DNA from: CAZGOM01 sp964542875
Lineage (GTDB): Bacteria; Planctomycetota; Phycisphaerae; Phycisphaerales; Phycisphaeraceae
NCBI GenBank assembly: GCA_964542875.1
Contig: CAZIWA010000057.1
Coordinates: forward strand, 1 to 35,428
Length of the DNA stretch: 35,428 bases
Direction of reading: 5' to 3'
The position numbers and the translations under genes were made by a program. Below, in pieces: positions 15,551 to 23,730 of this stretch; within the stretch, counting starts at the first letter, position 1, and each line of letters starts with the position of its first letter. The notes below the pieces were generated by a model that saw only the letters and a list, made by a program, of their open reading frames with translations, was not told where the DNA came from and did not search any database.

Positions 15551-17455
15551 TTAGCAGGTTGTGGTTTGTGTGAGGTCGGACCAGTCGTGGAAACCGTGGG
15601 TGCGGGCGATGTAGTGACGGGCAGAGTCGATGGAGAGGGAAGGGGCGGCGGGGTCGGAGGCGAGGTCGAGGCAGTTGTTGATGTGGGCGCGGAGATTATC
15701 GCGGGAGTTGGTGTGACGAGGCTGGTAGTGGGAGGTGAGGCGGTCGAGGGCGGATTGGTCGCCGGTCTGGTAGCCGGAGATGAGGTCCTGGGCGAGTTGG
15801 TCGTATTGGGAGAGGGGGCGGGGCGGGAGGGTGGCGTGGTTTTCGAAATGGGTGAGGAGATCGACGATCTGGGTGTGGCCGCGGCGGGTGGCCCAGGCGA
15901 GCGGGGTGGCCCAGGCGGGGTCGGAGGGGAGGGAGGGTTTTGCGCCTCGGCGGAGGAGGAGTTCGACCATGCGGGGGCGGTTGAATTTCGCGGCCCAGGC
16001 GAGGGGGGTGGAGGAGAGGTCTTCGTCGCGGGCGTCGAGGGATGCGCCCTGGTCGAGGAAGAAGGCGGCTTCGTAGGGTTTGTTGTTTCGGGCGAACTGG
16101 TGGAGGGGGGTGATGAGCAGCCACTCGCGGTGGTTGGGGTTCATGCCGCGGTCGAAGAGGTGCTGGGTGAGGGCGCGGGTTTTGGCGAAGAGGCCGATGC
16201 GCGAGGCGAGGGTGGGGTTGTATTTGAGGAGGAGGCGGATGAGGGATTCGTGGCCGTGTTCGGCGGCGTTGGAGAGGGCGTTGGGGGCATCGGGCCCGGA
16301 GGCGAGAGCGGGGTTGGCGTGGAGGATGGCGGCGATGGTTCGGGTGTCGCCGTCGTAGGTGAGGATGTCGAGCGAGCGGGCGCCGCCGAAGGAGCAGAGG
16401 AGGGTGACCATGGGTTGGTCGTTTCGGTGGAGTGCGCGGGAGATGGCGTCGGCGGAGCTTTCGACGGGGGGATTGGGGAATGCGCCGTGTTCGAGGAGGA
16501 GCTTAGCGACGTCGTAGTGGCCTGCGGTGGCGGCGGCGTAGAGGGCGCCGCCTTGGGGGGCGATGCCTTCTTCGGGGAGGTTGGGGTCCGCTCCGTGCTG
16601 GAGGAGGAGGCGGACGATGGGGAGGTTGCCTTTGCCGGCGGCGTTGGTGAGGGGCGTGCCGGAGCCGGCGTAGTAGGTGATGTAAGGATCGGGCTTGTTG
16701 GCTAAGGAAGGGTCCTGGGAAAGGAGCTGAGTGACGCGGGCGAGATCGCCCTGCTGGCAGGCGGTGCAGATGTCGTAATAAGCGCCTTTGGCCAGGAGAT
16801 GGGCGAGGATGGCCTGGGGCGTGTGCGGGTGGTCTTTGGGGACATCGCGCCAGCCGCGGTGGTGGTAGTCGCCGTTGGTGAGCTGAAGGGGGCGTGCGCC
16901 GTCGGGGCGGCGGGCGTTGATGTCCGCTCCGCGGGCGAGGAGTTCATCGATCATGTCGGGCCAGCGGGTCATGGTGGCCCAGTGGAGGGGCTGATTGCCG
17001 GTGAAGTCAGCGGTGTGAAGCAGGGCTGGGTTTTGATCAAGCAAGGTTTTGAGCTGGGGGAGGTCGTGATCGCGGATGGCCTTGGAGACGGGGGCCGCTT
17101 CGGGGGAGGCGTGCTGGGTTTGGGCGAGCCTGGCTTGGAGGTATTCAAGGAGCCGGGTGTGGCCGCGGTCGCGGGCGATGTCCAGCAGGGAATCGTTGAC
17201 GGCGAGGGCGAGCGGATCGGTGAGGCGGTCGAGGAGGAATTGGACGATGGCGAGCTGGTTTTCGCGAACGGCGAAGTAGAGCGGCGTGCGGTAGGCGTAG
17301 TGGCAGCGGACCAGGCCGGGGGTGGCGGCGACGAGCGTTTGCATGGCGGGGAGATCGCCGGTGATGGCCGCCTGGAACATGGCCCAGACCTGCGTGCCGG
17401 TGCCGGTGGACCAGAGGAGGGGGCGGTCGGATTTCAGTTCGTCGGGTTGGAGCAT
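15551..17455 (-). CDS. Ankyrin-repeat protein
   Basis: A 634-residue protein built of about a dozen ankyrin repeats, helix-turn-helix units used for protein-protein contacts. Typical units are GNQPLHWATMTRWPDMIDEL, GTPLTNAAGKGNLPIVRLL and GGALYAAATAGHYDVAKLL. The C-terminal 60 residues include ARHYIARTHGFHDWSDL, a helix-rich cap with the FxDWxxL signature often seen at the end of bacterial ankyrin proteins. I placed the start at the ATG 17453-17455 (MLQPDELKSDRP). The longer open frame to 17620 runs through G-rich heptamers and a REP-like hairpin that are clearly intergenic. No signal peptide or membrane helix is seen; the partner is unknown. Confidence 0.88.
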   Translation of the reverse strand: MLQPDELKSDRPLLWSTGTGTQVWAMFQAAITGDLPAMQTLVAATPGLVRCHYAYRTPLYFAVRENQLAIVQFLLDRLTDPLALAVNDSLLDIARDRGHTRLLEYLQARLAQTQHASPEAAPVSKAIRDHDLPQLKTLLDQNPALLHTADFTGNQPLHWATMTRWPDMIDELLARGADINARRPDGARPLQLTNGDYHHRGWRDVPKDHPHTPQAILAHLLAKGAYYDICTACQQGDLARVTQLLSQDPSLANKPDPYITYYAGSGTPLTNAAGKGNLPIVRLLLQHGADPNLPEEGIAPQGGALYAAATAGHYDVAKLLLEHGAFPNPPVESSADAISRALHRNDQPMVTLLCSFGGARSLDILTYDGDTRTIAAILHANPALASGPDAPNALSNAAEHGHESLIRLLLKYNPTLASRIGLFAKTRALTQHLFDRGMNPNHREWLLITPLHQFARNNKPYEAAFFLDQGASLDARDEDLSSTPLAWAAKFNRPRMVELLLRRGAKPSLPSDPAWATPLAWATRRGHTQIVDLLTHFENHATLPPRPLSQYDQLAQDLISGYQTGDQSALDRLTSHYQPRHTNSRDNLRAHINNCLDLASDPAAPSLSIDSARHYIARTHGFHDWSDLTQTTTC

Positions 17456-17500
17456 GGGTATTGTTATACAGCAGGGGGTTTGAGGGGAGTAGAGGAAGAG

Positions 17501-17547
17501 GCCTGCGGCCTTTTCGGGGTTCGGGTTTGGGGTTACGGGTTTCGGGT
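17501..17547. repeat. Composite repeat: GGCCTGCGGCC plus period-7 TTCGGGT array
   Basis: GCCTGCGGCC at 17501-17510 is followed by five heptamers from 17513: TTCGGGG, TTCGGGT, TTGGGGT, TACGGGT and TTCGGGT. The same composite, with perfect heptamers, begins at 35379. It lies just upstream of the ankyrin gene start. Confidence 0.75.
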
Positions 17548-17597
17548 GAAGAGGGAGCGGAATTGTTGGTGGGGGTGTTGAAGGCATTCGAAGACGG

Positions 17598-17630
17598 CCC
17601 TCACCCCAGCTTTCTCCCAAAGGGAGAGGG
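17598..17630. repeat. REP-like palindromic element
   Basis: It starts CCCTCACCCCAGC, and TCTCCC-AAA-GGGAGA forms a short hairpin inside TTTCTCCCAAAGGGAGAGGG. This resembles an extragenic palindrome seen in many bacterial genomes. It lies in the divergent gap between the ankyrin gene and the PP-loop ATPase gene. Confidence 0.55.
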
Positions 17631-17713
17631 AAAGAGCGGATGTGGCGTTAAGGTGTTAGAAAGTGTGGAAGATTATCTGGAGGTTCGGTTTTGGGATGAA
17701 GGAAGAAATTGAG

Positions 17714-18373
17714 ATGAAAGATGTTGCGATCGCCGCATCGTGGTCGGGTGGCAAGGACGGGTGCCTGGCGCTGCACAGGGCGGTGAATGCCGGGGCGCGG
17801 GTGGCGTGCCTGGTGACGATGTTCATTGAAGGGGGAGAGCGGTCCAGGTCGCATGGGCTACACAGGCGGGTGATTGATGCGCAGGCCCAGGCGATGGGGT
17901 TTGAATTGCTCACGCGTGCGGTGTCGTGGGCGGAGTATGAGCGCGGATTTGTGGATGTGCTCAAGGAGGCGCGCGCTCTGGGGGCCACGGCGGGGGTGTT
18001 TGGCGATATCGATGTGCAGGCGCACCGGGAATGGGAAGAGAAGGTGTGCGCGGCGGCGGGGATGACCGCGGTGCTACCGATCTGGCAGGAAGGCCGGCGG
18101 GCGCTGGTGGGGGAAGTGCTGGGGTTGGGGTATGAGGTGAAGTTGGTCGCCACGCGCGATGCGGTGATGGGGGATGCGTATCTGGGAAGGACGCTGACGC
18201 CGGAACTGGCGCAGGAGCTGGAAAGCAAAGGGATCGATGCGTGCGGGGAGAACGGGGAGTTTCACACGGTGGTGGTGGATGGTCCGCTGTTTAAGCGGCG
18301 GGTGGAGGTGAAGGCGGGGCGGAAGGTGCTCAGGGATGGGGTTTGGTTTTTGGATTATGAAGTGGGAGTTTAA
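17714..18373 (+). CDS. PP-loop ATP-binding protein, diphthamide-synthase-like (DUF71 type)
   Basis: A 219-residue adenine-nucleotide alpha-hydrolase-fold enzyme. The N-terminal PP-loop is WSGGKDGCLALHRA (residues 9-22). The distinctive block GVFGDIDVQAHREWEE and the C-terminal ENGEFHTVVVDGPLF are hallmarks of the ATP-binding/Dph6-like family. In eukaryotes relatives amidate diphthine on EF2. Bacteria lack diphthamide, so the bacterial substrate is unknown. I chose the ATG at 17714 because AAGGAAG lies 8 nt upstream and the first beta strand follows directly; an in-frame ATG at 17696 would contain that ribosome-binding site. The neighbours give no further hint. Confidence 0.9.
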   Translation: MKDVAIAASWSGGKDGCLALHRAVNAGARVACLVTMFIEGGERSRSHGLHRRVIDAQAQAMGFELLTRAVSWAEYERGFVDVLKEARALGATAGVFGDIDVQAHREWEEKVCAAAGMTAVLPIWQEGRRALVGEVLGLGYEVKLVATRDAVMGDAYLGRTLTPELAQELESKGIDACGENGEFHTVVVDGPLFKRRVEVKAGRKVLRDGVWFLDYEVGV

Positions 18374-18417
18374 ATTTGAAATGGTGAAGTGATGAGAGGG
18401 GCAGGGGCGCAACGGGA

Positions 18418-18448
18418 GGGGACAGGTCCCTGAAGAAGGGGACCAGTC
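18418..18448. repeat. Dispersed repeat family 2, copy B
   Basis: It reads GGGGACAGGTCCCTGAAGAA then GGGGACCAGTC, matching copy A at 15483-15519 with a few substitutions. It lies in an 87-bp convergent gap, 12 bp beyond the stop of the following minus-strand gene. Confidence 0.75.
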
Positions 18449-18460
18449 GAAGAGGGAGGT

Positions 18461-19462
18461 TTACTGGGAGAGGGCCCAGGCGCCGGCGATGAGGTTGGCG
18501 AGGAAGGCCAGCAGGGGCATGATGAGGTAGAAGATGCCGTTGCCGGAGTCTTTGAACTGGCCGGCGGGGGTGAGGGTGGGGTGGCCGGGAAGGGCGTCGA
18601 GCATGGAGGCGCTGCGGCCGGGGTTGGCGGGGCGGTAGAGGATGGGGAGGGCGTCGGGGTTATCAACGTCTTCACGGGTGCTGAAGCAGCGGGCTTTGTA
18701 CCGCTTGCCGTCCTGGGCGATGAACTGGACGGTGAACCGGTGCTGCATGGTCTTGGTTTGTTTGTTCATCACCTCTTCGGTGTGCTTGACCTGGGCGAGG
18801 GCGACCTGGCCGTGGGAGAGCAGGCGCAAGTGCTTAAACGCGGCAAGCATGTAGAACACGATGACGATGAGGCAAAACGCGGGGACCAGGCCGATGATGG
18901 CTTTGCTGGGGCCATAAGGCTTGTTGAGCATGCCGGTGGCGCGGGCGATGTGCGGGGCGTTTGGCAGGTATTCAACGGTGTTGACGGTGTCGCCGGGGTT
19001 CAGGGTTTCTGGAGTGTAGGCGGAGGTTTCGTAAGTGGATTTTTCCTCAGGGGTGCCTTTGGCGCCGTTGTAGGTGTAGGTGATTTTGTTGAGTTCCAGG
19101 ATGTCGTCGCCGCGCTTGGTTTTGAAGCCGGTGAGGTTTTCAACGCGTTTGACTTCGCCGGAGACGATGACTGTTTTGACCGCGGGGCCAAAGTGGTACC
19201 AGCCGGTGAGGTCGGTGTACGGGAGCCAATACCAGATGAAGAGCATGGAGACGGCCAGGAAGGCCCATGCGCCCTGGATCATGGTGGAGCCGAAATAGAG
19301 CCGGGCCTGAAGCGCGATGGGGACCTTGCGGGGGGCGGGGACGGGGATGAGCTCCGGCTCCCTGCGGACATCCATGGCAACCGAGAGCACGCCGGATTGC
19401 TCAGTGTCCTCGTCTGGATCGTACTCCTGCTCCAAGTCTTGGTCTTCGGGCTTTTGAGGCAT
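18461..19462 (-). CDS. DUF3592-like membrane protein
   Basis: A 333-residue integral membrane protein. An acidic cytoplasmic N-terminus (residues 1-50, rich in D/E) is followed by a membrane helix at about 60-82. An extracytoplasmic domain (about 90-175) contains VIVSGEVKRVENLTGF and ITYTYNG. A second helix lies at about 190-212. A second soluble domain (about 215-295) has MQHRFTVQFIAQDGKRYKARCF and LPILYRPANPGRSA, and a final helix is near 308-330. The two soluble parts look like two DUF3592-type beta domains, each with the characteristic xYxYxxxG / vxYxPxxP pattern. Function unknown. No clear Shine-Dalgarno is seen at the start. Confidence 0.82.
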   Translation of the reverse strand: MPQKPEDQDLEQEYDPDEDTEQSGVLSVAMDVRREPELIPVPAPRKVPIALQARLYFGSTMIQGAWAFLAVSMLFIWYWLPYTDLTGWYHFGPAVKTVIVSGEVKRVENLTGFKTKRGDDILELNKITYTYNGAKGTPEEKSTYETSAYTPETLNPGDTVNTVEYLPNAPHIARATGMLNKPYGPSKAIIGLVPAFCLIVIVFYMLAAFKHLRLLSHGQVALAQVKHTEEVMNKQTKTMQHRFTVQFIAQDGKRYKARCFSTREDVDNPDALPILYRPANPGRSASMLDALPGHPTLTPAGQFKDSGNGIFYLIMPLLAFLANLIAGAWALSQ

Positions 19463-19668
19463 GCTTGCTTGCCCGGCGTGGTTTTTAGCCGGGCCTCCGT
19501 GAACGCCCGGATGACCTGAGGTGACAGGTGTGGGCTTTGTGGGGGGCAGACATCAATAGTTTAAGGTTGGAAGCGGGCTTGCTGTCAAGCAGTGTAGGCG
19601 TAAAGGCGGGCAGGGCGAGGATTTCGGGGAAAAGTCTTTACCTGCATAGACTTTATACTGCTTGAATC

Positions 19669-20136
19669 ATGATACCCAACCACGTTTTTGCAACTTATTT
19701 TTATCCAGATACTTTTCCCGTTGAAGCAACTGAGCTGCTTGGGAGCGAACCGGAGAAGGCCTGGAAGGACGCGGCGGAGATGGGGCCGGGGAAGATTCCG
19801 GTGCTTATCGGCGCGACCACCGACGGGCAATGGCTGGCGGGGCTGCTGATGTTCCTGGAAACGCTGGAGATGGCCGACGGCAAGCCGGGGGCGGAGCATG
19901 TGGCGTCCATCCGCTTGCTGGTGGTGGGGAGGCAGTATCAAAACGCGGGGCTGGCGGGGTTTTTGATCCGGAGGGCATTGAAGACGGCCGTGGCGCAGAG
20001 GTGCGCCAGGGTGCGGACGACGGCGGGGTTTGGGTGCACGGATCACATGATCATGTATGAGCGGCTGGGGTTTACGAAGGTGCCGTTTACGGAGCGGCCG
20101 TACATGATGGAGGTGAGGATGGGGTCTGGGGTCTAG
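19669..20136 (+). CDS. GNAT-family N-acetyltransferase
   Basis: A 155-residue protein with a GNAT acetyl-CoA-binding core. SIRLLVVGRQYQNAGLAGFL supplies strand 4 and the Q/RxxGxG/A-type pyrophosphate loop. The helix IRRALKTAVAQ and the C-terminal MYERLGFTKVPFTERPYMMEV complete the fold. It probably acetylates an amine on a small molecule or protein; the substrate is not predictable. The ATG at 19669 has no Shine-Dalgarno. A TATACT hexamer only 10 bp upstream (19654-19659) raises the possibility of a leaderless or near-leaderless transcript. Confidence 0.8.
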   Translation: MIPNHVFATYFYPDTFPVEATELLGSEPEKAWKDAAEMGPGKIPVLIGATTDGQWLAGLLMFLETLEMADGKPGAEHVASIRLLVVGRQYQNAGLAGFLIRRALKTAVAQRCARVRTTAGFGCTDHMIMYERLGFTKVPFTERPYMMEVRMGSGV

Positions 20137-20148
20137 GGGCTGGGGTCT
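20123..20148. repeat. Period-7 GGTCT array, second location
   Basis: GGTCT occurs at 20123, 20130 and 20144, with the variant GGGCT at 20137, again spaced by 7. It overlaps the last codons and stop of the acetyltransferase gene. It resembles the array at 2197-2222. Confidence 0.55.
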
Positions 20149-20246
20149 GGTCAGGGGGAGGCAGGAGAGGAGCGGAATTTTTGACTGGGATTTAGAGGAT
20201 TGATGACGATTAAGAGGATTGGCAAGAGCGTTTATATAAATGAAAA

Positions 20247-20306
20247 ACCCAGGGTTGCGCATGCAGACATGCTTACCCTGGGCTGTCATAGGGCCGTGCT
20301 TTGAGC
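20247..20306 (+). repeat. Structured repeat family 1, copy 2 (double hairpin)
   Basis: The outer stem is CCCAGGGT (20248-20255) with ACCCTGGG (20275-20282), and the inner stem is CATG (20260-20263) with CATG (20268-20271). The second hairpin is GTGCT-TTG-AGCAC, ending near 20307. It aligns base for base with 15212-15273. It lies in the convergent gap between the acetyltransferase gene and serS. Confidence 0.8.
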
Positions 20307-20328
20307 ACTTTGGATACGGGAGAGGCGC

Positions 20329-21648
20329 TTAGGCTTTTTTGATGACTTCGATTCCGTTCATGTAGGGGCGCAGGGCGGGGGGGACGGTGATGGAGCCGTC
20401 GGCGTTCTGGTAGAGCTCCATGATGGGGATGAGCACGCGTGGGCTGGCGACGACGGTGTTGTTGAGGGTGTGGCAGTAGTGGATTTTGTTTTGGGCGTCG
20501 CGGTAGCGGAGGTTGAGGCGGCGGGCCTGGAAGTCGTAGAAGCGGGAGGCGGAGTGGGTTTCGCCGTAGGCGTTGCGGGAGGGCATCCAGGTTTCAATGT
20601 CGTACTTGGCCGCTTGTCCCTGGCCCAGGTCGCCGGTGCAGACGTGGACGACGCGGTAGGGGAGGTTGAGGCTCTGCAGGAGCTCTTCAGAGTTGGCGAG
20701 GATGGCTTCGTGCCAGCGCTTGGATTCTTCGATGTCGTTCTTGCAGATGACGACCTGCTCGACCTTGTCGAACTGGTGAATGCGGTAGAGGCCCTGGGTG
20801 TCTTTGCCGTAGGTGCCGGCTTCGCGGCGGAAGCAGGGGCTGGTGCCGATGTAGAGGCGCGGCAGGGCTTTTTCTTCGAGGGTTTCTTCCATGTGGAAGG
20901 CGGTGACGGGGACTTCAGAGGTGCCGACGAGGTAGACGGCGGGGTCTTCGTTGGTGACGGCGTAGCTTTGCTCACGCCCCAGGGGGAAGTAGCCGGTGCC
21001 GCGCATGGCGGGCTCGCGCACGAGGACGGGCACCTGCATGAGGGTGAAGCCCTTTTTGATCATCATGTCCTGGGCCAGGCGAAGGACGGCCTGGTGGAGC
21101 ATGGCGCCGGCGCCGAGGAGGAAGTAGGAGCGGGAGCCGGCGAGCTTTACGCCTCGCTCGATGTCGAAGAGGCCCAGTTCGTGGCCGAGGGTGATGTGGT
21201 CCTTGGGGGTGAAGTCGAAATTGCGGATGGAGCCCCAGGTGCGCAGTTCCACGTTGCCGGTGTCGTCCTTGCCGACGGGGACTTCGGGATCAGCGGGCTG
21301 GGGGACGCGCAGGAGGATTTCATCGATCCGGGGCTTGAGTGCGTCGAGCTCGGTCTGGAGAACGTCTTCCTGGACTTTGATGGCCGCGGGGCGTTCCTTG
21401 AGGGACTTGACTTGAGCCTGGATGTCGGCTTTTTCGGCCTCGGAGGCTTTGCCGAGCTTGGCCATGAGGGGGCCGATGAGCTTGCTGGCTTGGTTTTTTT
21501 CCGCGGTGAGCTGCTGCTGCTGGGTGAGAATGCCACGGTATTGCTTGTCGAGCTCAAGGAGGCGCGGGATATCGGCCTCGATGCGTTTTTGGGCAGCGGC
21601 CTGGAGGTATTTTTCGGGGTTTTCGCGCAGGTCTTTGAGATCGATCAT
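20329..21648 (-). CDS. serS: Seryl-tRNA synthetase
   Basis: A 439-residue class II aminoacyl-tRNA synthetase charging tRNA-Ser in the cytoplasm. The N-terminal tRNA-binding coiled coil (MIDLKDLRENPEKYLQAA to about residue 110) precedes the catalytic domain. Motif 2 is SPCFRREAGTYGKDTQGLYR, and motif 3 is near the C-terminus (ITVPPALRPYMNG). The segment usually reading TLNGS in other bacteria is TLNNTVVASPRVL here. The start is the ATG 21646-21648. The much longer open frame running to 23340 is antisense to asnB and not real. A TACAAT hexamer at 21704-21709 (minus strand) could be its -10, leaving a leader of about 50 nt. Confidence 0.95.
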   Translation of the reverse strand: MIDLKDLRENPEKYLQAAAQKRIEADIPRLLELDKQYRGILTQQQQLTAEKNQASKLIGPLMAKLGKASEAEKADIQAQVKSLKERPAAIKVQEDVLQTELDALKPRIDEILLRVPQPADPEVPVGKDDTGNVELRTWGSIRNFDFTPKDHITLGHELGLFDIERGVKLAGSRSYFLLGAGAMLHQAVLRLAQDMMIKKGFTLMQVPVLVREPAMRGTGYFPLGREQSYAVTNEDPAVYLVGTSEVPVTAFHMEETLEEKALPRLYIGTSPCFRREAGTYGKDTQGLYRIHQFDKVEQVVICKNDIEESKRWHEAILANSEELLQSLNLPYRVVHVCTGDLGQGQAAKYDIETWMPSRNAYGETHSASRFYDFQARRLNLRYRDAQNKIHYCHTLNNTVVASPRVLIPIMELYQNADGSITVPPALRPYMNGIEVIKKA

Positions 21649-21789
21649 GGCTGTTGACGTTCCTGGACTGATTGTTGGGGAAACCGGCGCCGCCGGGGTG
21701 CAGATTGTAACCTTTGTTTGATAATGTGATACCCTTTGGGGCTGGGTTATGTGAAGCGATTTTGCCCGTTGCCACGGAGGGTTAGGGCC

Positions 21790-23712
21790 ATGTGCGGTTT
21801 TGTGGGAATAGCGAGATTTGATCAGGGACCGATCGACCGGGCCGTGCTGGAGGCGATGCTGGAGCGCGTGGCAATGCGTGGTCCCGATGGCCGGGGATTG
21901 ATCCTGGCAATGGGGTGCGCGCTGGCGCACGCGAGGCTGAGCATCGTGGACCCGGCGACGGGTGCGCAGCCGATGTCGACGCCGACGAGCGATGTGCGCG
22001 GGCGTCTGCACGTGGTGTTCAATGGGGAGATCTACAACCACCGGGCACTGCGCAAACTGCTGGAAACCAAGGGGCATGTGTTCAAAAGCGACCACAGCGA
22101 CACGGAAGTGCTGCTGCACGGCTACCGGGAATGGGGAAGCGGCCTGGCGACGCGGCTGGAAGGGATGTTTGCGTTTGCGGTGTGGGATGAGAAGAACCGG
22201 AAATTGATGCTGGCCCGGGATTATGTGGGGGAGAAACCGCTTTTTGTGCGGTACCTGGGGGGGAATGCGCAGGCGCCGGGGGCGCTGGCGTTTGGCTCGC
22301 TGGTGAGCGCGGTGACGCTGCCGACGGCGTCGATGGCGCCGCTGGGGGTGTCTCCGGAAGGGATGATGGAGTATTTGCGGTGGGGTTACACGCTTTCGCA
22401 CAGCCTGTTTCAGGGGGTGTATGAGCTGGAGCCGGGGAGCGTGGCGACGTTTGAGGAGGGCAAGCCGGTCAAGATCGAAAAGTATCTGCCTGCGGCGCTG
22501 GCGGGGGGAGAGCCCAAGGCGGGGGATATGTTCGAGCATCCGCTTCGCGCGGTGGATGCGGCGCAGGAGGCTTTGGAAGAAGCCGTTCAACGGATGCTGG
22601 ATGCGGATGTGCCGGTGGGCGCGTTTTTGTCGGGCGGGATCGATTCGGGACTCATCGCGACGTTTGCGCAGGCCCATTTGAAGGCGCTGGGCGGGCCGGA
22701 ACTGATGACGTTCTGCATGGCCATGCCTGATGCGGAGTATGACGAATCCGCCGCCGCAGAGGCGACGGCGAAGATGCTGGGGACCAAGCACACGACGATC
22801 CGACTGGAAGGGGAGTTGGACCCGATCTCGGACCTGCAATCGATCATCGGCGGGATGGGTGAGCCCATCGGCGATGCATCCATTTTGCCGACTCATTGGG
22901 TGGCCAAGGGCGCGCGGCAGTATGTGAAGACACTGCTGTCTGGTGATGGCGGGGATGAGCTTTTCGGCGGGTATCAGCGATACCAGGGGCTGAAGGAAAT
23001 CAGAAGCAAGGGGTGGCTGCTGAAGATGATGCCCAGGCCGATGTTCGGGCAGTACCAAGAGAAGAGCAAGTGGCACAAGATGGGGCGGTTGATCGAGGCA
23101 TCGCGGGCGGGGGGATTGCCTGAGGCGTATGCGTCGATGGGGCAGTTGTTTTCGCCGACGCAGATCCGGGCGCTTGCGCCTCACCTTGCGGAGCGGCACC
23201 CGATGCTGCTCAAGCCTGATCCGGCGTTCATGGAAGGGACGCTGGCGGACACGGACCCGGTGGGGTACGGCCAGCGGATGGATTTTGCGCGTTACCTGCC
23301 GGGGGATGTGCTGCGCAAGGTGGACCGGGCGAGCATGCACAACGCGCTGGAGGTGCGGGCGCCGTTTTTAGACCCCGGGGTGATCAAGATGGCCCGGCGG
23401 ATGCCTTCGGCCTTCCATTCGCACCAGGGGCAAACCAAGTGGGTTCTACGGGAGCTGGCGGCGAGGTTCATGCCGGCAGAGGTGGTGTCCCGGCCCAAGC
23501 AGGGGTTTGCGCTGCCCATCGGGCAGTGGTTCCGGCAGGATCTCAAGGACGAGTTTGCTGATATCCTGCTTTCGGGCAGGCTGGAGAAGATCGGGGTCCA
23601 GCGGGCACCGGTGGAAGCGCTCTGGGAAGAACACCAGAACCGGACCGACCGGACGCAGCAGTTGTTCAACCTGGTGGCGCTGGCCATCTGGTGCGAGCAA
23701 ACCGGCATCTAA
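21790..23712 (+). CDS. asnB: Asparagine synthetase B, glutamine-hydrolysing
   Basis: A 640-residue two-domain enzyme making asparagine from aspartate, ATP and glutamine. The N-terminal class II glutaminase domain starts MCGFVGIARF with the nucleophile C2 exposed after Met removal. R49 (RLSIVD) and NGEIYN (78-83) bind glutamine. The C-terminal synthetase domain has the PP-loop FLSGGIDSGLIA (279-290) and LLSGDGGDELFGGYQRY. The start is the ATG at 21790, because Cys must be residue 2 and GGAGG lies 9 nt upstream. Close relatives also act on extracellular polysaccharide or secondary-metabolite pathways. With no such genes beside it, plain asparagine synthesis is the simplest reading. Confidence 0.95.
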   Translation: MCGFVGIARFDQGPIDRAVLEAMLERVAMRGPDGRGLILAMGCALAHARLSIVDPATGAQPMSTPTSDVRGRLHVVFNGEIYNHRALRKLLETKGHVFKSDHSDTEVLLHGYREWGSGLATRLEGMFAFAVWDEKNRKLMLARDYVGEKPLFVRYLGGNAQAPGALAFGSLVSAVTLPTASMAPLGVSPEGMMEYLRWGYTLSHSLFQGVYELEPGSVATFEEGKPVKIEKYLPAALAGGEPKAGDMFEHPLRAVDAAQEALEEAVQRMLDADVPVGAFLSGGIDSGLIATFAQAHLKALGGPELMTFCMAMPDAEYDESAAAEATAKMLGTKHTTIRLEGELDPISDLQSIIGGMGEPIGDASILPTHWVAKGARQYVKTLLSGDGGDELFGGYQRYQGLKEIRSKGWLLKMMPRPMFGQYQEKSKWHKMGRLIEASRAGGLPEAYASMGQLFSPTQIRALAPHLAERHPMLLKPDPAFMEGTLADTDPVGYGQRMDFARYLPGDVLRKVDRASMHNALEVRAPFLDPGVIKMARRMPSAFHSHQGQTKWVLRELAARFMPAEVVSRPKQGFALPIGQWFRQDLKDEFADILLSGRLEKIGVQRAPVEALWEEHQNRTDRTQQLFNLVALAIWCEQTGI

Positions 23713-23730
23713 CACATCGAGTCTAAAACC

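Noticed and set aside
17456..17620. N-terminal extension of the ankyrin protein
   Set aside because: The extension is translated from G-rich heptamers and a REP-like palindrome and is proline-rich with no homology; the ATG at 17455 is the natural start.
21649..23340. Minus-strand open frame extending serS upstream across asnB (about 560 extra residues)
   Set aside because: It is antisense to a well-recognised asnB, is rich in Arg/His/Pro as expected of an antisense frame in GC-rich DNA, and the normal SerRS N-terminus begins at 21648.
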